Shown here in pieces: positions 55,822 through 64,000 of a DNA stretch of 64,000 nucleotides (within the stretch, counting starts at the first letter, position 1; every line of letters starts with the position of its first letter). Made by a program: the position numbers and the translations under genes. A model generated the notes under the pieces. It saw only the letters and a program-made list of their open reading frames with translations, made no database searches and was not told the DNA's origin. Source of the DNA: Hydrogenophilales bacterium 16-64-40 (GTDB lineage Bacteria > Pseudomonadota > Gammaproteobacteria > Burkholderiales > Thiobacillaceae). The stretch lies in NCBI GenBank assembly GCA_002256995.1, contig NCGX01000003.1, positions 1 to 64,000 on the forward strand, in the 5' to 3' direction.

Positions 55822-57252
55822 TCAGCCCTTGATGCAGACCAGCGGCTTCAGCTTGGCCACCTTGCGCGCCAACCCGGCACGGTCGGCCGCTTCCACCACC
55901 GCGCTGACGTCCTTGTAGGCGCCGGGCGCTTCTTCCGCCACCCCCCGCAGCGAGGGGCTGCGGATCAGGATGCCCTGGCTGGCGAGTTCGTCCACCAACG
56001 CCCGGCCGTGCCACTGGCGGGTGGCCTGATGGCGGCTCATGGAACGTCCGGCACCGTGGCAGGCGGAGCTGAAGGCGCGCGACGTGCCTTCCTCGGTGCC
56101 GACGAGGATGTAGGACGCGGTGCCCATGCTGCCGCCGATCAGCACCGGCTGGCCGATATCGCGCAACTCGCCGGGCAGGCTCGGATGACCCGGACCGAAG
56201 GCACGCGTCGCGCCCTTGCGGTGCACATACAGGCGGCGCGTCTGACCGTCCACCGTATGCCATTCCTCCTTGCAGGTGTTGTGCGAGACGTCGTAGATCA
56301 GGCTGAGATGCGTGCCCGGCACAATGTCTGCGAACACCTTGCGGGCGAGGTGGGTGATGACCTGGCGGTTGGCCAGGGCGCAATTGACCGCTGCGCGCAT
56401 GGCGCCGAGGTAGGCCTGGCCGACAGGCGAGTGGATGGGGGCGCAGGCGAGCTCGCGGTCGGGCAGCTCGATGCCGTAACCCGGCGCGGCGATCACCATT
56501 TCCTTAAGGAATTCGGTGCCGATCTGGTGCCCCAATCCGCGCGATCCGCAATGGATGCTGACCACCACCTCGTCCTGGCGCAGGCGGAAGCGGTCGGCCG
56601 CTTTCGTGTCGTAGATTTCGACAATTTCCTGCAGTTCGAGGTAATGGTTGCCGGAGCCGAGGGTGCCGATCTCGTCGCGCTGGCGGCGCTTGGCGTGCTC
56701 GGACACCCGGTTCGGCTCGGCGCCGGCCATGCAGCCATGCTCCTCGATGCGGTCGAGGTCGGCCTCGCTGCCGTAGCCGTGCTCGACCGCCCAGCGCGCG
56801 CCGCCGCGCAGCATCGCGTCCATCTCGTCGGCGTCGAGGCGCAACAGGCCGGTGCTGCCGACGCCGGCCGGAATATGGGTGAACAGGCGGTCGGCCAGCC
56901 GCTGCTTGAGCGGCGCGATGTCGGCGGCCTTGAGTCCGGTATGCAGGGTGCGCACGCCGCAGGAGATGTCGAACCCCACCCCGCCGGCCGACACCACGCC
57001 GCCGGCGTCGGCATCGAACGCCGCCACCCCGCCGATCGGGAAGCCGTAGCCCCAGTGTGCGTCGGGCATGGCATAGGCGGCCTGGACGATGCCCGGCAGC
57101 GTGGCGACATTGGTGATCTGCTCGAACACCTTGTCGTCCATTTCGCTGATCAATGCCTGGTCGGCATAGATCATCGCCGGCACACGCATTTTCCCGAACG
57201 GCGCGATGCGCCATTCGACATCCGACACCTGCTTGAGCTGGGTTAGATTCAT
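55822..57252 (-). CDS. rtcB: RNA-splicing ligase RtcB (archease-associated form)
   Basis: A 476-residue tRNA/RNA ligase joining 2',3'-cyclic phosphate or 3'-phosphate and 5'-OH ends with GTP. Mn-binding D95 and C98 (GGVGFDISCGVRTLH), HCGSRGLGH and the guanylylated His H399 (ACHGAGRSMSR) are all present. At this length it is closer to archaeal RtcB than to the ~408-residue E. coli type. It lies one base after the archease gene, its activator. No RtcR regulator gene is adjacent. Confidence 0.97.
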   Translation of the reverse strand: MNLTQLKQVSDVEWRIAPFGKMRVPAMIYADQALISEMDDKVFEQITNVATLPGIVQAAYAMPDAHWGYGFPIGGVAAFDADAGGVVSAGGVGFDISCGVRTLHTGLKAADIAPLKQRLADRLFTHIPAGVGSTGLLRLDADEMDAMLRGGARWAVEHGYGSEADLDRIEEHGCMAGAEPNRVSEHAKRRQRDEIGTLGSGNHYLELQEIVEIYDTKAADRFRLRQDEVVVSIHCGSRGLGHQIGTEFLKEMVIAAPGYGIELPDRELACAPIHSPVGQAYLGAMRAAVNCALANRQVITHLARKVFADIVPGTHLSLIYDVSHNTCKEEWHTVDGQTRRLYVHRKGATRAFGPGHPSLPGELRDIGQPVLIGGSMGTASYILVGTEEGTSRAFSSACHGAGRSMSRHQATRQWHGRALVDELASQGILIRSPSLRGVAEEAPGAYKDVSAVVEAADRAGLARKVAKLKPLVCIKG

Positions 57253-57253
57253 T

Positions 57254-57700
57254 TCACACGTCCACCACGCACTGGGCGTGCCACTGCCCGGATTCGTCCC
57301 TCACCACTTTCAGTTCAGTGTAGGTGGCGCCCTTGATTTCGACGGCCGGCTGGTGCTTCTCGATGTCCAACGACTCACCCCACGCAATGGCATGCAGATG
57401 ATGCCCGTCGAGGCCGACTTCGAAGCGACTGAACAGCATGTTGCGCGCCGCCATCTCGAGGATCAGTGCGTTGAGCCAGTCGACCAGCAGCAACTCGTCG
57501 TCCGGCGCCTCGCAGTCGATATCGACTGCCATCGCCGGCGCCACACTGGCCGGATCCGTCACCACGGCGGTCATCGCCAATGCCGCCTGCTCGAAAGCGG
57601 CCGCCAGGGTGGGGCCGACGCCGCGCACCCCCATGTCGGCCTGGTGCGGAAAATGCGCCCAGTGCACCCCATCCAAGGCGGGTTCGCCTGTCTGGTTCAT
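57254..57700 (-). CDS. Archease
   Basis: A 148-residue archease, which activates RtcB and allows multiple turnover. The N-terminal [13 protein letters not shown] and the metal-binding acidic residues with [16 protein letters not shown] are characteristic. The start at 57700 ([11 protein letters not shown]) is chosen over upstream sequence that overlaps the lipoprotein gene. Confidence 0.93.
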   Translation of the reverse strand: MNQTGEPALDGVHWAHFPHQADMGVRGVGPTLAAAFEQAALAMTAVVTDPASVAPAMAVDIDCEAPDDELLLVDWLNALILEMAARNMLFSRFEVGLDGHHLHAIAWGESLDIEKHQPAVEIKGATYTELKVVRDESGQWHAQCVVDV

Positions 57701-57731
57701 GGCCGATGCGCGCCTGTCCGGCAACACCGGC

Positions 57732-58148
57732 TCAGTCGGTGATGTCCTCCAGAAGGTCCACCACCACACGGGTACGCGTATTCATGATCACCACATCGGT
57801 GCCGATGACGACGCGCACATACTCCGGCGGCAGTCGCGAAAGGCGTTGATCCAGCGCATAAGGGAGGTAGCGCAATTGGGCGTCCTCGTGAATCGGCTGG
57901 TTGAGCCTTACCCGCCAGGCATGGCCGGGCGGAAGCCGGCCCTTCTTGACCTGGCCAGGCGGAAGTTTCATGTAGCGCGGCGCGTAATACTCATGAATCA
58001 GGCGACGGTCATGATCGGTAAACACCACCCTCACCGCGTAGTGCGGGTCGCGCACCGCGACCTCGCCATAACGCGGGCCGGTCTCGCAGCCGATCAGGGC
58101 CGGTGCCAGCGCGGTGGCCAGCAGCACAACAAGCAATCTGGATTTCAT
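57732..58148 (-). CDS. Lipoprotein of unknown function
   Basis: A 138-residue predicted lipoprotein: [21 protein letters not shown] signal with lipobox LIGC. The mature region has [19 protein letters not shown] and LPPGHAWRV, then a C-terminal [20 protein letters not shown] segment resembling short periplasmic RcnB-like proteins. AAGGGA precedes the ATG. It lies upstream of archease on the same strand; a functional link is not evident. Confidence 0.75.
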   Translation of the reverse strand: MKSRLLVVLLATALAPALIGCETGPRYGEVAVRDPHYAVRVVFTDHDRRLIHEYYAPRYMKLPPGQVKKGRLPPGHAWRVRLNQPIHEDAQLRYLPYALDQRLSRLPPEYVRVVIGTDVVIMNTRTRVVVDLLEDITD

Positions 58149-58275
58149 GAACGTATCCCTTTGAAAATCGATGAACACACCTTTTCAAGGATAGACCCAA
58201 GCGCATTGAACTGCCCGCGCATTGCCGATAAAAATCGGGGGATTCGCCGGGAGGGTCGCCGAATGGCAGCCGGAC

Positions 58276-59505
58276 TTACAGGCTATCGGCTGCTGGCCGA
58301 TCACGCCACGCCGCCACGGCGGCCGCCCGCGCCTGGAAGATGGCCTCCCGGATGCGTGCCGGATCGGCACTGCGAGCCACGACAGCGGCATTGATGGCCT
58401 GCGCGGCCTGCAGTGCTTGCCGCAAATAGTCGGGGGCAGGAAAAGCTTTGTCCACATAGCCCGGCCGGCCGCGAAAATCGCACTCGCAGGCCTGCAGGAA
58501 TTCCTCGAAGCGATCGGGCCTGCGGAAGGCATCGACCCGTTCCAGCAGTTCGACGAGCGTGCCGGGACGCAGTTCCAGCGCGCGATGCACCTGGCCGTGC
58601 TCGCGCGCCACCGCGACGGCGAGGTCGCGACAATCGGCGGGCACGCGGACGCGTTCGCAAAGTACACGTACGAGTTCGGCGCTTTTGACTTCATGGTCGT
58701 GGTGTCGGGGCCACTGCTCGGGCGGGGTGACCCCCTTGCCGAGGTCGTGGGTCAATGCCGCGAAACGTACCGGCAGGCTGAAGCCCTGCCGCGCGGCCCA
58801 GTCGACCACCAGCATGACGTGGACACCGGTGTCGATTTCCGGATGATGCTCGGGCGGCTGCGGCACGCCGAACAGGCGGTCGATTTCGGGAAACAGCCGG
58901 GCCAGCGCGCCGCAGTCGCGCAACACCTGGAACATGCGCGAGGGCTGCGCGTCCATCAGGCCGCGCGCGACTTCCTGCCATACCCGCTCGGGCACCAGCG
59001 CGTCGACCTCGCCGTTGTCCACCATCTGCCGCATCAGCGCGAGGGTTTCCGGCGCCACGACAAAGTCGGTGAAGCGGGCGGCGAAGCGGGCCACTCTTAA
59101 AATCCGAACGGGATCTTCGGCGAACGCCGCGCTGACATGGCGGAAGGTTCTTGCCGCCAGGTCGCGCTGGCCGCCATGGGGGTCGATCAGCGCGCCGGTC
59201 TCATCCTCGGCCATCGCGTTGATGGTGAGGTCGCGCCGCAGCAGGTCCTCTTCCAGCGTGACTTCCGGCGCGGCGTACACCTTGAATCCCTTGTAGCCGT
59301 GACCAGACTTGCGCTCGGTGCGCGCCAGCGCATATTCCTCGTGGGTTTGCGGGTGCAGGAAAACCGGGAAATCCTTGCCCACCGGCTGAAACCCCAGCGC
59401 CAGCATCTCCTCCGGCGTGGCGCCGACGACGACGTGGTCGCGATCGGCCACCGGCAAACCCAGCAAGCGGTCCCGCACCGCGCCGCCAACGATGTAGATT
59501 TTCAT
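58276..59505 (-). CDS. cca: Multifunctional CCA-adding enzyme
   Basis: A 409-residue class II tRNA nucleotidyltransferase with a C-terminal HD domain. N-terminal [17 protein letters not shown] (catalytic Asps), [13 protein letters not shown] and [16 protein letters not shown] are visible, as is the HD pattern ALTHDLGKG. It repairs and builds tRNA 3' ends. All tRNAs in this window already encode CCA, so repair is the likely role. Confidence 0.97.
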   Translation of the reverse strand: MKIYIVGGAVRDRLLGLPVADRDHVVVGATPEEMLALGFQPVGKDFPVFLHPQTHEEYALARTERKSGHGYKGFKVYAAPEVTLEEDLLRRDLTINAMAEDETGALIDPHGGQRDLAARTFRHVSAAFAEDPVRILRVARFAARFTDFVVAPETLALMRQMVDNGEVDALVPERVWQEVARGLMDAQPSRMFQVLRDCGALARLFPEIDRLFGVPQPPEHHPEIDTGVHVMLVVDWAARQGFSLPVRFAALTHDLGKGVTPPEQWPRHHDHEVKSAELVRVLCERVRVPADCRDLAVAVAREHGQVHRALELRPGTLVELLERVDAFRRPDRFEEFLQACECDFRGRPGYVDKAFPAPDYLRQALQAAQAINAAVVARSADPARIREAIFQARAAAVAAWRDRPAADSL

Positions 59506-59520
59506 GACAGCGCGGTGGCG

Positions 59521-60558
59521 CTAGCGATGGGCGCCTTCGCGGTAACCCTCGTAGCGCGCGCGGGGCGTGCCGGCACGCAGGTATTCCGGCGCGACGGCTT
59601 CGAGTGCGGCCGGCTGAAAATCCAGCACCGACGGCCAGCCGCCAGCGCAGACGTTGTCCGTGCTCATGGCGTAGTAATTGTCGCGCGTCATCAGCTTGCT
59701 GCCGGGCTTGAACTCAAGCGCCCAAGCCTGGAAATACGACATCCATTTGCCCAAGGGAATAATGCTGCGCGTCTTGCCGGTGACTTCGCCCACGTAACGC
59801 ACCAGCTCCTGCAGGGTGTAGGCCTTGGGGCCGCACAGCTCGTAGGTCTGGCCGTAGGTCGCGGGGTTGTCGAGGCTGTCGACGAAGGCACGCGCGACGT
59901 CCTCGACGTGCACCGGGGCAAACCGCGCCCCTGCGTTCGCCAGCGGCAGCACCGGGAAAACCTTCAATAGGCGGGCGAACATCGACAGGAAGGAATCGCC
60001 GCGGCCGAAAATCACCGAGGGGCGGAAGATCGTGACGTCGAGGCCGTAGCCATGGACGAACTTGGGGCCGTTGAGGTACCAGTTCTCGTGCTCGACATGG
60101 TGCATCCCGGCCTCGCGCACCAGGGCTTCGGCAATCCCCTTTGAACGCTGGTAGGCCGAGCGCGAATTCGGGTTGGCGCCGAGCGCGCTCATGTGCAGCA
60201 GGCGGTTCACCCCCGCTTCGCCGCAGGCGTGGATGACCTTGCGCGGCAGTTCGACGTGGACTCTCTGGAAGTCGCCGCGGCGGGCACTCGGCAGGTCGGC
60301 ACGGCCGATCGTCCTTTCGTGCAGGATGCCGACCAGGTTGATGACGGCATCCATGCCACGGAAGTGGCGGATAAGGTCCTGCTGGTCGTGCACGTCAGCC
60401 TCGATCACCTCCACCGTGGGCAGCAGGATCAGTTCCTTGGCCATTTCGCGGCGGTGGGAGAGCACGCGCACCTGGAGGCCGCGCGCGGCAAGCTGGCTGA
60501 CGAGATGGGTGCCGACAAAGCCGGACCCGCCGAGGATGCAGATGCGTTCAATCTTCAT
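59521..60558 (-). CDS. NDUFA9-like NAD(P)-binding protein (atypical SDR)
   Basis: A 345-residue Rossmann-fold protein with GGSGFVGTHLVSQLA dinucleotide motif and short-chain dehydrogenase/epimerase features (VINLVGILHE, YQRSKGIAEALV). It resembles the complex I-associated NDUFA9 group. It lies 15 nt before cca and after slt. It probably binds NADPH; a reaction is not known. Confidence 0.88.
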   Translation of the reverse strand: MKIERICILGGSGFVGTHLVSQLAARGLQVRVLSHRREMAKELILLPTVEVIEADVHDQQDLIRHFRGMDAVINLVGILHERTIGRADLPSARRGDFQRVHVELPRKVIHACGEAGVNRLLHMSALGANPNSRSAYQRSKGIAEALVREAGMHHVEHENWYLNGPKFVHGYGLDVTIFRPSVIFGRGDSFLSMFARLLKVFPVLPLANAGARFAPVHVEDVARAFVDSLDNPATYGQTYELCGPKAYTLQELVRYVGEVTGKTRSIIPLGKWMSYFQAWALEFKPGSKLMTRDNYYAMSTDNVCAGGWPSVLDFQPAALEAVAPEYLRAGTPRARYEGYREGAHR

Positions 60559-60645
60559 GGTGGAATACGTTTCAGAATATTAGGCGCTGCTGATTTTAAT
60601 CGAGTTCCGCCGAGGCGTCCGCACCGAGTGTTCCAACAACGGGGT

Positions 60646-62544
60646 TTAGCGCGGGGGCACCGTGCCCAGCCGATCCGTCAGCAGCACCGACGGCTGGCCG
60701 AAACGCGCCGCGTAATAGATGGCGTTGCTCATCACCTTCTTGACGTAATCGCGTGTTTCAGCGAACGGAATCGACTCGATGTAGACCGCCGCTTCCATCG
60801 GCCGGATGTCGCGCCAGCGCTGCGCCCGCCCGGGCCCGGCATTGTAGGCGGCAGTGGCGAGCACCGCCGAACCGTCCAGGCTGGTTTGAACGTGCTTCAG
60901 ATAATACGCGCCGAACTGGATGTTTTTGGCCGGATCCTGCATCTCGCGCGGGTGGAAACCCTTGATGCCGAGCCGCTGCGCGATCCAGCTGGCCGTGGCC
61001 GGCATGATCTGCATGAGCCCGGATGCACCGACGCCGGAGCGCGCCACGTTGACGAAGCGGCTTTCCTGCCGCATCAGGCCAAACATCCAGGCTTCGTCGA
61101 GCGCGTGTTCGCGCGCGGCCTTTTGCGCCAGCTCACGGTAAGGCGCCAGAAAACGCAATTCGAAATCGTGCAGTTCGCGGGTGCGCTCGGCGGTGTTGAT
61201 GGCGCGGTCGTACCATTCCATGCGCCGCGCCAGCTCCGCGGCCGCCAGCAACTGGGCATCTGAAAACGCGCGGATCGTCCAGTTCCATTCCTGGTTGGCG
61301 TCGCCGCGCAAGCCGAGTTCATACAAGGTCTGCGCGCGCGCAATCCCGGGCTGGCGTGCAATCGCCGCGACGTCATCGCCGCCTGTCTTGATGTTGATAA
61401 CAGGCGCCTGCATCACCGCACCGAGCTCTTCCTGTGCCAATTGGCCGTAGTAATGATGCTCGCGCGCCAGCGCGAGAAACAGCGGACTCGACGCCGCACG
61501 CTGGCCGTTGGCCTGCAAGGCGCGTGCGCGCCAGTAGCGCCAGGCCGGCTGTTCACGGACCGCGTCGCTCATGCTCTCGATCACCCGCTGCACGGTCTGC
61601 CAGTCGCCTGCACGCAGTGCGGCGCGCACCCACCATTCGCGCTGGAAATCGTTGGTCAGCGCCCCCCCCGCCCGCTGAAACCAAGGCAAGGCAACCGGCT
61701 CATGGCGCCGCGCCGCCCAGGTGGCGAGACGCGCCCAAGCCGTGCCCAGCTCTTCCGGGTTGAACTGCGCCGCGCGCTTCTGCATCGCCTGCTCGGCCTG
61801 CGCTGTGCCGCGTTTGGCCAACTGGTCGAGCGCATAGAGCGCGATTTCGCGGTGACTGCGCTGACCCGGATCAAGGCTGTCCGCGCTGAGCAAACGCGCC
61901 GGATCGCGGCTGGCCTGCTCGAGCAGGGGGGCGGGGGGGCGCTGCGCGGCGGGCAAAGCATTGGCCACGGCCCGGGCGACGCCAAGGTTGCCCGCTTCCA
62001 GTGCCAGCCGCAGGCGCCGCCAAACGTCCTCCTCGCTGATCAATCCAGCCTCGATCAGCTGGGCAAACAAAGGCGCACAGGCCGACGGCAAGTCGCGTCC
62101 GGTGAACCACATGGCCACCGCCTCGCGCTGACGGCTGCGGTCACCCCGTGCCCATTCCGCACGATAGGCATAACACTGATGGGCCGCATCGGGCTTGGCC
62201 AGACGCGGGTACTCCGCCAGATAGGCGGGCCAGGCTTCACGTGTGCCGAGCGACTTCAGCCAGTCGGCGCGCAGGGCTTCGGCCACGCGGCTGCCGGGAT
62301 AGCGCGCCAGGAAATCGGCAATCCGGGCATCCCCGACGCCGCTCGTCAATGCCAGACGCCAGTATTCGACATAGGGTGACAGCACATGGTCGTCCGGAAC
62401 ATTGCGCGCAGCGCGTTCCAGGTCAGCCAGCTTGCGCGCAGCAAATGCCTGCTGCGCCTGAAGCACGGCGTCGTCGCCCGGTGCTGCCCACACGGGCGTC
62501 ACCGGCAACATCGCCAACAGGAAAAAACCGATTATTCGAAACAT
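60646..62544 (-). CDS. slt: Soluble lytic murein transglycosylase
   Basis: A 632-residue exported enzyme. Signal peptide MFRIIGFFLLAMLPVTPVWA, a long alpha-superhelical U/L domain (about 25-455) and a C-terminal SLT domain with catalytic Glu in GLMRQESRFV, followed by GASGLMQIMPATASWIA and AAYNAGPGRA. It cleaves peptidoglycan glycans to 1,6-anhydromuropeptides in the periplasm. Confidence 0.95.
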   Translation of the reverse strand: MFRIIGFFLLAMLPVTPVWAAPGDDAVLQAQQAFAARKLADLERAARNVPDDHVLSPYVEYWRLALTSGVGDARIADFLARYPGSRVAEALRADWLKSLGTREAWPAYLAEYPRLAKPDAAHQCYAYRAEWARGDRSRQREAVAMWFTGRDLPSACAPLFAQLIEAGLISEEDVWRRLRLALEAGNLGVARAVANALPAAQRPPAPLLEQASRDPARLLSADSLDPGQRSHREIALYALDQLAKRGTAQAEQAMQKRAAQFNPEELGTAWARLATWAARRHEPVALPWFQRAGGALTNDFQREWWVRAALRAGDWQTVQRVIESMSDAVREQPAWRYWRARALQANGQRAASSPLFLALAREHHYYGQLAQEELGAVMQAPVINIKTGGDDVAAIARQPGIARAQTLYELGLRGDANQEWNWTIRAFSDAQLLAAAELARRMEWYDRAINTAERTRELHDFELRFLAPYRELAQKAAREHALDEAWMFGLMRQESRFVNVARSGVGASGLMQIMPATASWIAQRLGIKGFHPREMQDPAKNIQFGAYYLKHVQTSLDGSAVLATAAYNAGPGRAQRWRDIRPMEAAVYIESIPFAETRDYVKKVMSNAIYYAARFGQPSVLLTDRLGTVPPR

Positions 62545-62637
62545 GATACGAGGGTAACATGCGGCAACGGCGTGTCGCCTGGGCGAAATCCACCCGGCCT
62601 CAGCCAGTTCATTTCCTCACGTCGAGCACCGTGTAAG

Positions 62638-62647
62638 CACTATAGTG
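62638..62647. promoter_or_regulatory. Palindrome with TATAGT box before DUF2892 gene
   Basis: CACTATAGTG, a 10-bp palindrome, contains TATAGT, a -10-like hexamer (5/6). It lies about 32 nt before the DUF2892 start. No good -35 is seen, so this is only a candidate. Confidence 0.3.
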
Positions 62648-62678
62648 GATCCTTCTTCCACGATTCGAGGGGCTCTCC

Positions 62679-62870
62679 ATGACCGCCAACGTCGGCACCA
62701 TTGACCGCGCCATCCGCATCCTTGCAGGCATCGCCCTCATCGCCTGGGTGGCTTTTTTCAATGGTCCGGTATGGGCCTGGATCGGCGTGCTGCCGCTCGC
62801 CACCGGGCTGTTCAAGTTCTGCCCTGCTTACAGTCTGCTCGGTATCAACAGCTGCGGCATGAAGGCGTAA
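62679..62870 (+). CDS. DUF2892 (YgaP-type transmembrane) protein
   Basis: A 63-residue protein with MTANVGTIDRAIRILAGI then two hydrophobic segments (ALIAWVAFFNGPVWAWIGV and PLATGLFKFCPAYSLLGIN). The GTIDR start and CPxYSLLGINTC-like end (CPAYSLLGINSC) are the DUF2892 hallmarks; two conserved Cys remain. In other proteins this domain is fused to rhodanese; here it stands alone. Function unknown, perhaps sulfur-related. Confidence 0.88.
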   Translation: MTANVGTIDRAIRILAGIALIAWVAFFNGPVWAWIGVLPLATGLFKFCPAYSLLGINSCGMKA

Positions 62871-62873
62871 ATA

Positions 62874-64000
62874 TCAGGCGAGGAACAGCTTGTAGGCGGG
62901 ATTGCGGGATTCGTCCCAATACCGGTAGCCCAGCCCGTCCAGAAAGGTCTGGAAGCTGGGCTTTTCTTTTTCCGGCACCTGAACACCGACCAGGATGCGG
63001 CCATAGTCCGCACCGTGGTTGCGGTAGTGGAACAGACTGATGTTCCAGCCGTGGCTCATGCTTTCCAGGAACTGCATCAGGGCGCCGGGACGCTCGGGGA
63101 ATTCGAAGCGGTACAGCACCTCGTTGACCGCCTCCGGCGCACGCCCACCAACCAGATGGCGAATGTGCAGTTTGGCCATCTCGTTGTCGGTGAGGTCAAG
63201 CGCTTCCAGCCCGTGACGCTTCAACAACTCGACCACGCGCGCGCCCTCGCCCGCGCCCGGCACCGACAGGCCGACGAACACGCGCGCCACCTTAGGGTCG
63301 GAATAGCGGTAGTTGAATTCGGTGATATTCCGCGCCCCCAGTAAACCGCAGAAAGTCTTGAAGCTGCCCGGCGTTTCGGGAATGGTCACCGCCAGCACGG
63401 CTTCCCGCTTCTCGCCAAGCTCGGCGCGCTCGGCGATGTGACGCAGGCGGTCGAAGTTCATGTTGGCGCCGGAGGCCACCGCGACCAGCGTCTTGCCCTT
63501 CAGTTTGTCGCCTGCGATCGCGGCCTTCATCCCGGCGATCGACAGCGCACCGGCCGGTTCCAGGATCGAACGGGTGTCCTCGAACACGTCCTTGATCGCC
63601 GCGCAAATCGCGTCATTGTTGACGCGGATGATTTCGTCGACATACAGCTGCGCCAGCCGGAAGGTTTCCTTGCCGACCGTTTTGACCGCCACGCCGTCGG
63701 CAAATATGCCCACGCGCGGCAGGGTGATGCGCTTGCCCTTGCACAGCGAGCGCGCCATGGCGTCCGCATCCTCGGGCTCGACGCCGATGATTTTGATTTC
63801 CGGACGCAGCCGCTTGATATAGGCCGCCATGCCGGCAATCAGCCCGCCGCCGCCAACTGGGATGTAGACCGAATGAATCGGGCCAGGATGCTGACGCAGC
63901 AATTCCATCGCCACAGTGCCCTGGCCGGCGATGACGTCGGGATCGTCGTAGGGATGGACGAAGGTCGCCTTCGCTTCCTTGGCGAGCGTGGTCGCGTGGA
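62874..64000 (-). CDS. ilvA: Biosynthetic threonine ammonia-lyase (3' part only)
   Basis: The 3' ~375 codons of threonine dehydratase; the 5' part lies beyond the window, including the PLP-Lys site. The end of the catalytic domain is seen (YIPVGGGGLIAGMAAYIKRL start, GEKREAVL boundary), and then two C-terminal ACT-like regulatory domains (about LAVTIPETPGSFKTFCGLLG and FEFPERPGALMQFLESM). The two-domain tail marks the isoleucine-feedback-regulated biosynthetic type. It deaminates threonine to 2-oxobutanoate in isoleucine synthesis. Confidence 0.95.
   Translation of the reverse strand, partial: HATTLAKEAKATFVHPYDDPDVIAGQGTVAMELLRQHPGPIHSVYIPVGGGGLIAGMAAYIKRLRPEIKIIGVEPEDADAMARSLCKGKRITLPRVGIFADGVAVKTVGKETFRLAQLYVDEIIRVNNDAICAAIKDVFEDTRSILEPAGALSIAGMKAAIAGDKLKGKTLVAVASGANMNFDRLRHIAERAELGEKREAVLAVTIPETPGSFKTFCGLLGARNITEFNYRYSDPKVARVFVGLSVPGAGEGARVVELLKRHGLEALDLTDNEMAKLHIRHLVGGRAPEAVNEVLYRFEFPERPGALMQFLESMSHGWNISLFHYRNHGADYGRILVGVQVPEKEKPSFQTFLDGLGYRYWDESRNPAYKLFLA

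Overview
The window is a dense, high-GC chromosomal segment of a betaproteobacterium. Gene families and order (tRNA-Tyr/Gly/Thr followed by tuf; rpoH preceded by ftsYEX; cbb3 and caa3 oxidase clusters with DUF2909, DUF2970 and the tiny oxidase assembly genes; bioBFHCD) look most like Thiobacillaceae/Nitrosomonadales, perhaps Thiobacillus. That placement is inference from gene content; no 16S rRNA is present. I saw no insertion sequence, prophage or CRISPR array.

Layout. 1-8.2 kb (minus strand): a TPR lipoprotein, lolB, ispE, tRNA-Gln, prs, rplY, pth, ychF, three tRNAs and tuf. 8.2-12.7 kb (minus): a TolC/MacA/MacB-like efflux operon. 12.8-15.7 kb (plus): mutM and a dynamin-like GTPase. 15.7-19.7 kb (minus): ferredoxin, coaD, rsmD and two M16 peptidase-family genes. 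19.9-23.5 kb (plus): ftsY, ftsE, ftsX and rpoH, the last under a perfect CIRCE operator. 23.5-39.4 kb: a long respiratory block. It holds ccoNOQP with ccoG/fixH/ccoS, an Rrf2 regulator coupled to sco, heme A synthesis (ctaA, ctaB), SURF1 and SCO-like assembly factors, and a caa3 oxidase (ctaC with a fused cytochrome c domain, ctaD, ctaG, ctaE). 39.6-44.5 kb (minus): a biotin operon. 44.5-50.8 kb: comF, dgt, aroB, a glycosyltransferase and an ABC-F protein. 51-55 kb: two tandem small paralogous genes under a sigma-54 promoter, an EnvZ/OmpR-type two-component system and three exported proteins. 55-64 kb: a ferredoxin-NADP reductase, rtcB and archease, a lipoprotein, cca, an NDUFA9-like protein, slt, a DUF2892 protein and the 3' part of ilvA.

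Many neighbouring genes overlap as ATGA, GTGA or TGATG, so translational coupling is common here. The respiratory block is internally coherent: two heme-copper oxidases are encoded beside their copper and heme insertion machinery and a cysteine-bearing Rrf2 regulator, although the copper ATPase ccoI is not in the window.

Most unusual points: (1) a perfect -24/-12 promoter upstream of two tandem, homologous ~50-residue proteins of unknown function; (2) ychF has lost its last ~19 codons and reads without a stop through tRNA-Tyr and tRNA-Gly; (3) a perfect CIRCE element lies over the likely rpoH promoter; (4) an exact tandem duplication of 10 residues sits in the dimerisation/phosphotransfer hairpin of the EnvZ-like kinase; (5) 35- and 32-residue membrane proteins lie at oxidase loci.
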